NCBI GenBank assembly: GCA_030638845.1
Contig: DAOWDW010000112.1
Span: forward strand, 1-6,076
Reading direction: 5' to 3'
Length of the DNA: 6,076 nucleotides
Origin: Candidatus Peregrinibacteria bacterium
GTDB taxonomy: Bacteria; Patescibacteriota; Gracilibacteria; Peribacterales; Peribacteraceae
The stretch's first letter is position 1. Each line of letters opens with the position of its first letter. The notes below the pieces were generated by a model. That model made no database searches. It worked only from the letters and a program-made list of their open reading frames with translations, and was not told the DNA's origin. Shown here one piece after another: positions 1 to 5,187 of this stretch. Made by a program: the position numbers and the translations under genes.

Positions 1-2
1 AA

Positions 3-1436
3 CACTACCTTCATGCAGAAGATAGCGAAAACTCAAATATTTTTGGTGAAACAAGTATAAAAGTAGGAAGTGGATCATCAGGAGAACATGAAATAAAAAT
101 GATTAAAATTGATAGTCCAAAAGATAAAGAACTTATAAATAACCCTGTAGTTATAATAGAAGGAACTTCAGAACCATTTGTAAATCTATACGTAACTGGG
201 GGGAAAGAAAGATTTACGGGAGATACAGATATAAACGGTGACTTCTCTTTAAAAGTAGAACTAGATAGTACTTTGGTAGACCACACAATTAGAGTGCAGG
301 ATGATTCTGGATATTTAGATTCTGGAAACATTCAATTAAAACTAGACATGCAACCACCAGAAATTGGGGAAATAAATTTCCTTCCAGAAAACCCAGAAGA
401 AGATACAGATGTACTTTTAGTTGCAAAAATTCTTTCCGATGATATTTCAGATATATATTTAGAATTGCAAGATGAAACTTTTAATTTAGAACAAGTTTCA
501 GATCAACCAGAAAAATACCAAACTCTACTTAAAGTACCTTCGGCAGGTATAAATGAAGCAATAATTCATGCAATAGACAATGCAGGAAACGAAAGCACTA
601 AGAGCATTACACTAATATCTAAATTACGAGGTCTTCCAAGGGTAACAGGAGTAACTGCAAATACCGAAGATAATACTGTTACCTTGCAATGGAAAGCTAT
701 TACAGATGAGGTCATAGAAGCCTACAGAATATATGTTGGAGAATCTCCAGAAGAATACATATTTAGCTTAGACACAAACTATGCAACAACTGCCGCACAA
801 GTTGCAGGACTTAAGCCAGGTACACAGTACTATTTCACAGTTACAGCTATTCAGGGAGATAGAGAAAGTACTGAAAAAAGTGAGGTAATAAAGGCAACTA
901 TTCAGGGACTAAGACTGGAAGTAGGAGGAGGGAAAAATTCACTAGTTCTCGACTGGTCAAATATGAGTTCTTCTACTCCTCTATCATCATTTATTCTTGA
1001 ATATGGGGTAGAACCAAATACCTTTACAGAAAAAAGAGTTTTAAGTGGTGAAGCAAGACACACCATAATTCGAGATTTATTAAATGGAGTAACTTACTTC
1101 ATAAAAATATCACCTGTAAGTGTTGGCGGAACAATAATAGAAGAAATGATTGCAAAAGGAGAAGGTGCTCCGGTTACAACCGCAGCAGGATTTGAACCCA
1201 CCAATGCAGACTCTGTTCCATTTGAAATAGGTTACACGCAACAGGGTAATGTAACTCCGCCTCCAAATTTACACCAAGCAGCACCAACTACAACTTCTAC
1301 AGGACTCCCTAATTTTGTAATTTGGATATTGATTTTTGTTAGTGGAATTTTATTTGTAATTTGGAGGAAGAGAAGAAAAAATACTACAGAGGCACTAGCA
1401 TTTTTACAAGCTATGGACTCACGCTACAGACAATAA
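3..1436 (+). CDS. Surface protein with Ig-like and FN3 domains, C-terminal membrane anchor (5' partial)
   Basis: The frame is open from base 3, so the true start lies outside the window and the ATG at 99 is probably internal; 477 residues are visible. Counting from that Met, residues 1-83 look like a bacterial Ig-like domain (the 'DTDINGDFS' turn is typical) and 85-175 like a second beta-sandwich ending in 'AIDNAGNES'. Residues 178-267 form a good fibronectin type III domain (core Trp in 'TLQWKA', then 'GLKPGTQYYFTVTA'). Residues 270-362 form a weaker second FN3. A Pro/Thr-rich linker (385-402) leads to one membrane helix (405-422), then 'RKRRK' and an 18-residue tail. This topology puts the beta domains outside the cell, as in adhesion or cell-contact proteins. 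The ligand is unknown. Confidence is high for coding and FN3, moderate for the Ig-like domains. Confidence 0.9.
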   Translation, partial: HYLHAEDSENSNIFGETSIKVGSGSSGEHEIKMIKIDSPKDKELINNPVVIIEGTSEPFVNLYVTGGKERFTGDTDINGDFSLKVELDSTLVDHTIRVQDDSGYLDSGNIQLKLDMQPPEIGEINFLPENPEEDTDVLLVAKILSDDISDIYLELQDETFNLEQVSDQPEKYQTLLKVPSAGINEAIIHAIDNAGNESTKSITLISKLRGLPRVTGVTANTEDNTVTLQWKAITDEVIEAYRIYVGESPEEYIFSLDTNYATTAAQVAGLKPGTQYYFTVTAIQGDRESTEKSEVIKATIQGLRLEVGGGKNSLVLDWSNMSSSTPLSSFILEYGVEPNTFTEKRVLSGEARHTIIRDLLNGVTYFIKISPVSVGGTIIEEMIAKGEGAPVTTAAGFEPTNADSVPFEIGYTQQGNVTPPPNLHQAAPTTTSTGLPNFVIWILIFVSGILFVIWRKRRKNTTEALAFLQAMDSRYRQ

Positions 1437-1438
1437 AC

Positions 1439-2434
1439 ATGAACAAACGCACTGTTTCCATTGGTGGCGCAACTTACGACATTTTTATAGAATTTAATTC
1501 AGATACTCTTAAGCGACATGAAAACAATGGAAACTTTTGTTTAAAGCCTGGAGAAAAAATAAAAACAGAAAATGTAACTGAATCTTGTGGAGGAGGAGCA
1601 TCTAATACATCTGTAGGACTAGCTCGCCTTGGATGTAATGCAATGTTTAATGGTGTAGTTGGTAACGACCAATGGGGAGAAATACTTCTTAAAAACTTTA
1701 AAAAAGAAGGAGTAGATACAAGTGCAATTACTGTTGTAGAAAATGAAGTATCTAGTTTTTCCATTATTCTTGTACAAGCAAATGGAGAACGAATAATAAT
1801 ATACGACCCAGGTACAAACGCTCATCTACACGATTCTAACTTTGCAAAAGAATCAATCTGCTCTGCAGATTGGATATATCTAAATCATATTCAAAAGCGA
1901 AGTTGTGTTATTGAAAATGATATTGTAGATATTCTCTGTAAGAATACATCCACAAATCTAACTTGGAATCCTGGAGGATGCCAAATAGATGAAGGATACA
2001 AATCTAAACACAATGAAATACTTCTAAATAAAACAACACTACTCCAGTTAAACGAGCAAGAAGCTATAAAATTTACAGAAGAAGCCACTGCAGAAGATGC
2101 AATACGTGCTCTATTAAAAAGCGGAGCTACAAACATTTGTATTACAAATGGTGGCAAAGGAAGTATAGGTAGTGATGGAACAAATATATACAAATGTCCC
2201 GCATTACAAATAGATAAAATATGTGACACAACAGGCGCTGGAGATGCATTTGGTACAGGCGCTACGTGGGCACTTATTAACGACAAGGACTTGCCTACAG
2301 CACTAAAAGCTGGTAGCATAAATGCAGCCAATGTGGTCCGAAAAATTGGTGCACAAGGTGGTCTACTTACAGAAACCAATATGGAATCCAAACTTAAAGA
2401 AGTATCACTTAATGTTGAATCGCAAACACTTTAA
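1439..2434 (+). CDS. PfkB/ribokinase-family carbohydrate or nucleoside kinase
   Basis: This 331-residue protein has the usual family length. Family members transfer the ATP gamma-phosphate to a hydroxyl of a sugar or nucleoside in the cytoplasm. Visible marks are the first strand 'SIGGATYDIFIE' (7-18), the glycine-rich substrate-lid region 'CGGGASNTSVGLARLG' (50-65, PfkB signature 1), 'NPGG' (177-180), 'LNEQEA' (204-209), 'TNGGKGS' (236-242) and signature 2 'DTTGAGDAFGTG' (263-274). Asp269 in GAGD is the expected catalytic base, and GAGD also forms the anion hole. The ATG at 1439 is chosen because the fold starts there; an in-frame ATG at 1361 would overlap the upstream gene by 76 bases and add 26 residues outside the fold. 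The start is 2 bases after the previous stop, with no Shine-Dalgarno, so coupled translation is likely. The substrate (ribose, adenosine, fructose-phosphate or other) cannot be assigned from sequence alone. Confidence 0.95.
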   Translation: MNKRTVSIGGATYDIFIEFNSDTLKRHENNGNFCLKPGEKIKTENVTESCGGGASNTSVGLARLGCNAMFNGVVGNDQWGEILLKNFKKEGVDTSAITVVENEVSSFSIILVQANGERIIIYDPGTNAHLHDSNFAKESICSADWIYLNHIQKRSCVIENDIVDILCKNTSTNLTWNPGGCQIDEGYKSKHNEILLNKTTLLQLNEQEAIKFTEEATAEDAIRALLKSGATNICITNGGKGSIGSDGTNIYKCPALQIDKICDTTGAGDAFGTGATWALINDKDLPTALKAGSINAANVVRKIGAQGGLLTETNMESKLKEVSLNVESQTL

Positions 2435-2457
2435 ATTTCAAATTTTCCTTTAATATT

Positions 2458-3078
2458 ATGTCCGACGAAAAACTAATACAAATTCAAGAGCTTATAGAAT
2501 CAGCAGAATCTTCTCTCAAAACTGCTCATTCACTATTACGCAATATGACTGGGGTAAGCGACTCAGGACAAGAAAAACACATAGCTAAAGCAGGAAATAT
2601 GGAGAAAAGTGAAGTAGAAGTAGACGGGAAAATAATTGAAGGAATATTCGACGGACAAAACATGATAGATAGTGACAGACAAAACTATCCAGTACCTGCA
2701 AACTATGCAAGTAAGAGTAAATTAGTAGAAGGAGATGGAATGAAACTTACAATTACAGATGAAGGAAAATTTATTTATAAACAAATATCTCCTATAGAAA
2801 GACGCACAGCAGTTGGAACACTTATACAAGAAGACGGACAATACAAAGTACTATGTGAAGGAAAAACATATAGAGTTCTTCTTGCATCTGTAACTTTTTA
2901 CAGAGCAGAAGTAGGAGACCAAGTAACTATTTTATTACCAGAGGATGATGAGGCACAGTGGGGAGCAGTAGAAGCTGTACTACCAAAGCATCTTGCAGAA
3001 GCAGTTGCTGCAAAAACAATTACAAAATCTGTTAAAGGAGAAGACGGGGAGCTTAGTCCGGAAATGGATGAGGAATAG
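2458..3078 (+). CDS. Conserved hypothetical protein, 206 residues, probable CPR-specific family
   Basis: I cannot assign a function. Residues 1-30 form a likely amphipathic or coiled-coil helix ('IQELIESAESSLKTAHSLL'). A polar linker (31-50) follows. Residues 55-175 look like a compact mostly beta domain with 'EGIFDGQNMI', 'YPVPANYASKSKLVEGDGMK', 'GKFIYKQISPIER', 'GKTYRVLLASVTFYRAEVGD' and 'VTILLPED'. The tail is acidic (194-206). From memory, proteins with the PVPANYASKSKLVEGD and YKQI-P-ER pattern recur in Patescibacteria as uncharacterised or loosely named proteins; I could not check this. There is no signal peptide or membrane helix, so it is probably cytoplasmic. It starts 23 bases after the kinase stop in an AT-rich gap without a Shine-Dalgarno and is probably in the same operon. 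Its TAG stop is already part of the heptamer array that follows. Confidence 0.85.
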   Translation: MSDEKLIQIQELIESAESSLKTAHSLLRNMTGVSDSGQEKHIAKAGNMEKSEVEVDGKIIEGIFDGQNMIDSDRQNYPVPANYASKSKLVEGDGMKLTITDEGKFIYKQISPIERRTAVGTLIQEDGQYKVLCEGKTYRVLLASVTFYRAEVGDQVTILLPEDDEAQWGAVEAVLPKHLAEAVAAKTITKSVKGEDGELSPEMDEE

Positions 3079-3270
3079 TTATTGGTTACTGGTTACTGGT
3101 TATTGGTTACTGGTTATTAGTGTATTAGTATGTAGATTATTATATTCGTTAGGCAGTGACTATATTCTAATTACTAGTAACTAATATTCTATTTAAACAG
3201 TGACCAATATTCCAATATACCAGTATACCAATATTCCAAGTTAACCAATAACCAATACACTAATCACTAT
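3075..3270 (+). repeat. Degenerate 7-bp repeat array 1, two arms in opposite orientation
   Basis: Five clean heptamers run in phase: TTGGTTA (3082), CTGGTTA (3089, 3096), TTGGTTA (3103) and CTGGTTA (3110). They are flanked by variants such as ATAGTTA (3075) and TTAGTGT (3117). From about 3160 to 3265 the same word appears on the other strand as ACCAATA, ACCAGTA and TAACCAATAACC. The arms can pair: 3098-3109 is a perfect 12-bp complement of 3242-3253, and 3116-3126 complements 3254-3264. A 10-bp palindrome, TTACTAGTAA (3171-3180), lies between the arms. There is no spacer-repeat alternation, so this is not CRISPR. The function is unknown; a related array lies at 5018-5162. Confidence 0.85.
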
Positions 3271-3275
3271 TTCAC

Positions 3276-3284
3276 TGATATACT
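3276..3284 (+). promoter_or_regulatory. Extended -10 promoter of the TPR gene, probably leaderless
   Basis: TG-A-TATACT matches an extended -10 (TGn plus 5 of 6 bases of TATAAT). Only 8 pyrimidine-rich bases (TTTCTTCG) separate it from the ATG at 3293, so transcription would start at or within a couple of bases of the start codon. No convincing -35 is seen 16-18 bases upstream, which is tolerated with TGn. The same layout recurs before the gene at 5188. Confidence 0.5.
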
Positions 3285-3292
3285 TTTCTTCG

Positions 3293-4636
3293 ATGAAAAT
3301 TCCCTCTCGCATTCTCTTACCAATTCTTTTTGCTTTGCTCTGCACTGTAGTGCTTGGAATATTTCTTTGGTGGCAACTTACTGAATCTACACTTCTATTT
3401 AAAAATGCCCTAAGTAAACCACTCAGCTCTGCTGAAGATTCTCCATTTGCTATAGATGAAATATCAACAACTATAGATCCAAAAGACAAATCTCTATTTT
3501 ATTTAAGACAAGGAGACCTATTTGCAATTAGAAGCGATTGGCAAGAAGCAGAAGAGCAATATTTACTTTCTTTAGAAGCAGGAGGAGGACTACCCGCCCT
3601 AAGAAAACTTGCACAAGTGCAATTACAACGCAGAAATATTGCTGGAGTTAGAGATACTATAAAAAAACTTAAAAAGGCTGGAGCACGCGCAGAAGATATA
3701 CTTTTACTAGAAAGCATAGTAATGCTTAGACAAGGAGAACTAGTACAGGCAAATGCCTTACTTGAGCTTTCAGAAGATTCTCCTCAAAAGAATTATGGAA
3801 TTGCCCTTCTTTCAATCATAGAAGGAAATCATGAGGTAGCTAAGGAGAAATTGGATCTTGTTGTAAATGGATGGGAACCAGTACTAAGAGCAAACGCAAG
3901 AACACTACTTTCTGCATACCAAGAATTTAGTTTATTCCCAGAAAGTACAAATATTCATTTAATAACTCTTCTTTCACGAAGTCTTGCCCAAGTAAATGAA
4001 TGCGAACTAGCACTTCCATTACTTGTTCAAGTTACACAACTAAAAAATAACTACAGAGATGCATGGATAGTACAAGGATACTGTGAATTGGTTACCGAAA
4101 GACCAGAGCAGTCACTCGCCTCTTTAGAACAAGCTTATACAATAGATCCAAGGAAGTCGGAAATTCAATACTTTCTAGGAAGAGCATATGCAGATATGAA
4201 TGAACACCAAAATGCAATTCGGTTTTATAATTATGCACTTGTAAATGGTTTTCTTCCAGCGTCCGAAGTTAGATTGCACATTGCAGATTCTGCAACAAAA
4301 CTTGGAAATAAAATACAGGCACTTCAACAATACGAAATTTTAATTAAAGACTCAGACTCTACACTAGAAACATTCTATAACGCAATTGCTCTATATTTAG
4401 ATGAAGGATTAAAAGAAAAAGCTTATAATGCCAGCATATCTGCCAATGAAAAGTATCCAGAAAATGCAGCAGCTCAAGAACTCCTAGGCTGGGCAGCTAT
4501 GGAGGCAGGTCATTTTGAAGAAGCACGAGAAGCTTTAAATAAAGCATTGGAAATAAGCCCATTCCTAAAAAGTGTAGAAGAAAAACTTAAAAAGCTTGAA
4601 GAAATAGAAGAAAATAACAAAAAAGATCAGAATTAA
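3293..4636 (+). CDS. TPR-repeat protein with N-terminal membrane anchor
   Basis: This is a 447-residue protein. A short basic N-terminus (MKIPSR) is followed by one hydrophobic helix (about 7-28), most likely an uncleaved signal anchor with the rest outside the cytoplasm. Tetratricopeptide helical pairs follow. The clearest are about 68-100 ('LFYLRQGDLFAIRSDWQEAE'), 255-287 ('SLASLEQAYTIDP'), 290-322 ('YFLGRAYADMNEHQNAIRFY') and 393-426 ('ELLGWAAMEAGHFEEAREAL'). Weaker ones lie at 101-165 and 324-391. The C-terminus (427-447) is charged and probably coiled. TPR proteins act as scaffolds for protein partners, so an envelope assembly role is plausible, but no partner is visible. The gene is isolated: a repeat array lies before it and a terminator overlaps its end. 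It has no Shine-Dalgarno. The ATG at 3293 fits both the signal anchor and the promoter position. Confidence 0.92.
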   Translation: MKIPSRILLPILFALLCTVVLGIFLWWQLTESTLLFKNALSKPLSSAEDSPFAIDEISTTIDPKDKSLFYLRQGDLFAIRSDWQEAEEQYLLSLEAGGGLPALRKLAQVQLQRRNIAGVRDTIKKLKKAGARAEDILLLESIVMLRQGELVQANALLELSEDSPQKNYGIALLSIIEGNHEVAKEKLDLVVNGWEPVLRANARTLLSAYQEFSLFPESTNIHLITLLSRSLAQVNECELALPLLVQVTQLKNNYRDAWIVQGYCELVTERPEQSLASLEQAYTIDPRKSEIQYFLGRAYADMNEHQNAIRFYNYALVNGFLPASEVRLHIADSATKLGNKIQALQQYEILIKDSDSTLETFYNAIALYLDEGLKEKAYNASISANEKYPENAAAQELLGWAAMEAGHFEEAREALNKALEISPFLKSVEEKLKKLEEIEENNKKDQN

Positions 4637-4651
4637 CCTCTGACCTTTTTT
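4619..4651. terminator. Bidirectional intrinsic terminator overlapping the end of the TPR gene
   Basis: The stem pairs 4619-4631 with 4639-4651 (13 positions, a single A-C mismatch at 4626/4644) around a 7-base loop, ATTAACC. It has six T on the plus strand (4646-4651, with more T after) and six T on the minus strand (complement of 4619-4624), so it can end transcripts from both sides. The last five codons of the TPR gene (KKDQN) form the left arm and its TAA stop is in the loop. Confidence 0.85.
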
Positions 4652-4688
4652 GTGTTTGTTTTTGGCCTGCTTCTACGACTATCAACCA

Positions 4689-4880
4689 TTAACTAAAAGT
4701 ATACAGCTGAGCCGGTTTTGTTGAAGTTGGCTTAAGGGGAGGAGCCCTTGAATCTCTACCTTGTTTTGGTCTCTTGTTTTTCCTCGTGACCTGTCGAGGT
4801 TCCCGTGACACTCCGGAAGACACTGCAATCGCAATGCCGAAGATGGGAATAAGTGTGCATGCTATTAAGCGACCTCTCAT
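4689..4880 (-). CDS. Small protein with hydrophobic N-terminus and basic Pro-rich tail, 63 residues
   Basis: I do not recognise this protein. From the ATG at 4880 it reads MRGR, then a hydrophobic stretch 'LIACTLIPIFGIAIAVSSGV' (5-24), then a tail with 11 Lys/Arg and only two acidic residues (25-55) ending 'KPAQLYTFS'. This suggests a signal peptide or membrane anchor with a cationic exported or membrane-bound tail. A GTG at 4889 would add three residues; the frame is closed by a stop at 4917-4919. Support comes from the strong upstream promoter, the shared terminator about 40 bases past the stop, and the well-formed signal-like segment. Against it are the lack of a Shine-Dalgarno before the ATG and a codon and GC content unlike its neighbours, which could mean horizontal transfer or that the region is really an RNA gene. 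Confidence 0.45.
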   Translation of the reverse strand: MRGRLIACTLIPIFGIAIAVSSGVSREPRQVTRKNKRPKQGRDSRAPPLKPTSTKPAQLYTFS

Positions 4881-4888
4881 TAATAGCA
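4860..4888. promoter_or_regulatory. 9-bp inverted repeat over the start of the minus-strand small gene
   Basis: TGCTATTAA (4860-4868) and TTAATAGCA (4880-4888) are perfect inverted copies around an 11-base centre. On the minus-strand RNA the start codon (4880-4878) sits at the edge of the stem and loop, so folding could control its access by ribosomes. As DNA it could also be a dyad operator, although it lies about 90 bases downstream of the start of transcription. Confidence 0.45.
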
Positions 4889-4927
4889 CGACATCACAGA
4901 GTAGAGAGAAGTGTAGTTACCTTTCAT
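4880..4927 (-). CDS. Possible 15-codon leader ORF overlapping the small gene start
   Basis: On the minus strand an ATG at 4927 opens a 15-codon frame (MKGNYTSLYSVMSCY) whose TAA overlaps the ATG of the 63-residue gene as TAATG, the arrangement used for translational coupling. GGGAG at 4942-4938, 10 bases before this ATG, is the only Shine-Dalgarno-like run I found before a start in the window. The ATG lies in the loop of the 4906-4940 hairpin. A chance ORF of this length is common, so this is a weak call. Confidence 0.2.
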   Translation of the reverse strand: MKGNYTSLYSVMSCY

Positions 4928-4940
4928 ATCCACACTTCTC
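4906..4940. promoter_or_regulatory. 9-bp leader hairpin of the minus-strand unit
   Basis: GAGAAGTGT (4906-4914) pairs perfectly with ACACTTCTC (4932-4940) around a 17-base loop. On the minus strand it lies about 35-70 bases into the predicted transcript and sequesters part of GGGAG. On the plus strand it is followed by a T-rich stretch (4947-4965), so it could also stop plus-strand read-through, although the T run is interrupted. Confidence 0.45.
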
Positions 4941-4981
4941 CCGACTTATTTTTACTTTTATTTAAATGAACAAATCTAGAT

Positions 4982-5010
4982 ATTGTAGCAAATCTAAGCG
5001 GAAAACTCAA
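4982..5010 (-). promoter_or_regulatory. Strong sigma70-type promoter on the minus strand
   Basis: On the minus strand, TTGAGT (5010-5005, 4 of 6 against TTGACA) is followed after exactly 17 bases by TACAAT (4987-4982, 5 of 6 against TATAAT), with TGC directly before it giving an extended -10. Start of transcription is expected near 4974-4976. It is the best promoter in the window and points into the region whose far end carries the terminator. Confidence 0.7.
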
Positions 5011-5017
5011 GACGAAA

Positions 5018-5162
5018 TTGGTGTATTGGTTATTAGTTATTGGTGATTGGTAATCCATATTATGATTATCATTAAATAGTAACCAATATTCCAGTACACC
5101 AGTATTCCAAGTTAAACAGTGACTAATAACTAGTAACTAGTATTCTAATAACTAGTAACTAA
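5018..5162 (+). repeat. Degenerate 7-bp repeat array 2, two arms in opposite orientation
   Basis: The left arm (5018-5053) carries TTGGTGTATTGGTTATTAG and related TTATTGG words. The right arm (5079-5162) carries them on the other strand as AACCAATATTCCA, ACCAGTATTCC and CTAATAAC. It shares exact words with array 1: ACCAATATTCCA (5082 and 3203), CCAGTA plus ATTCCAAGTTAA (around 5099 and 3220-3244), TTAAACAGTGAC (5112 and 3193), and a 14-bp inverted match, 5021-5034 with 3247-3260. Like array 1 it ends just before the promoter of a plus-strand membrane-protein gene. Confidence 0.85.
5123..5161 (+). repeat. 17-bp perfect direct repeat, two copies, within array 2
   Basis: CTAATAACTAGTAACTA occurs at 5123-5139 and at 5145-5161, 22 bases start to start. 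It contains ACTAGT, also present in the TTACTAGTAA palindrome of array 1 (3171-3180). The second copy ends 8 bases before the TGn of the next gene's promoter, so it may double as a protein-binding site. Confidence 0.75.
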
Positions 5163-5169
5163 ACCTTAC

Positions 5170-5178
5170 TGTTACACT
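5170..5178 (+). promoter_or_regulatory. Extended -10 promoter of the last gene, probably leaderless
   Basis: TG-T-TACACT has the TGn extension and 4 of 6 bases of TATAAT. The ATG at 5188 follows after 9 bases (TCTCATATC), so the mRNA would start at or next to the start codon. No good -35 is seen. The layout matches 3276-3293. Confidence 0.42.
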
Positions 5179-5187
5179 TCTCATATC

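Larger units (their letters stand above)
4619..4976 (-). other. Independent minus-strand transcription unit, about 350 nt (small mRNA or structured RNA)
   Basis: A minus-strand promoter (4982-5010) and the bidirectional terminator (4619-4651) bound a predicted transcript starting near 4975. GC is about 49% over 4701-4880 (88 of 180 bases), against about 34% in lines of neighbouring genes that I counted; raised GC in an AT-rich genome often marks structured RNA. Hairpins inside include 4732-4751 (7 bp with one wobble), 4784-4799 region (CCTCG/CGAGG), 4860-4888 (9 bp) and 4906-4940 (9 bp). It can also encode a 63-residue protein (4689-4880). I looked for tmRNA, RNase P RNA and SRP RNA hallmarks and found none. 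Promoter and terminator are visible; whether the product is RNA, protein or both is open. Confidence 0.55.

Noticed and set aside
99..101. ATG at 99 as the start of the Ig/FN3 gene
   Set aside because: The frame is open from base 3 with sensible sequence before it, and no signal peptide follows this Met, as a surface protein would need.
1361..1438. Longer N-terminus for the kinase from an ATG at 1361
   Set aside because: It would overlap the upstream gene by 76 bases and add residues outside the PfkB fold, which begins at 1439 (MNKRTVSIGG).
1891..2391. Minus-strand frame of 166 codons
   Set aside because: It lies antisense to the kinase, whose motifs are clear on the plus strand; long antisense frames arise from codon bias.
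2993..3184. Plus-strand frame of 63 codons reading YWLLVTGYWLLV
   Set aside because: It is the end of the 206-residue gene in another frame continued through the heptamer array; the peptide repeat only mirrors the 7-bp DNA repeat.
3075..3270. CRISPR array
   Set aside because: The units are 7 bp, tandem and degenerate, with no unique spacers and no cas genes nearby.
4857..4869. Lipoprotein signal (LIAC, residues 5-8) in the 63-residue protein
   Set aside because: The Cys is only eight residues from the start, too close for a lipoprotein signal peptide, and the hydrophobic stretch continues after it.
4774..4965. Plus-strand frame of 63 codons (MFFLVTCRGSRD...)
   Set aside because: It runs antisense to the promoter-linked minus-strand unit, has no plus-strand promoter or SD, and crosses the leader hairpin.
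4619..4976. tmRNA, RNase P RNA or SRP RNA
   Set aside because: No T-arm with CCA end and no tag frame, no GAGGAAAGTCC-type or ACAGAA core, and no GGAAG S-domain loop on either strand.
3075..5162. The two arrays as terminal repeats of a mobile element
   Set aside because: There is no transposase or integrase between them, no target-site duplication is seen, and the arrays are degenerate rather than matching ends.
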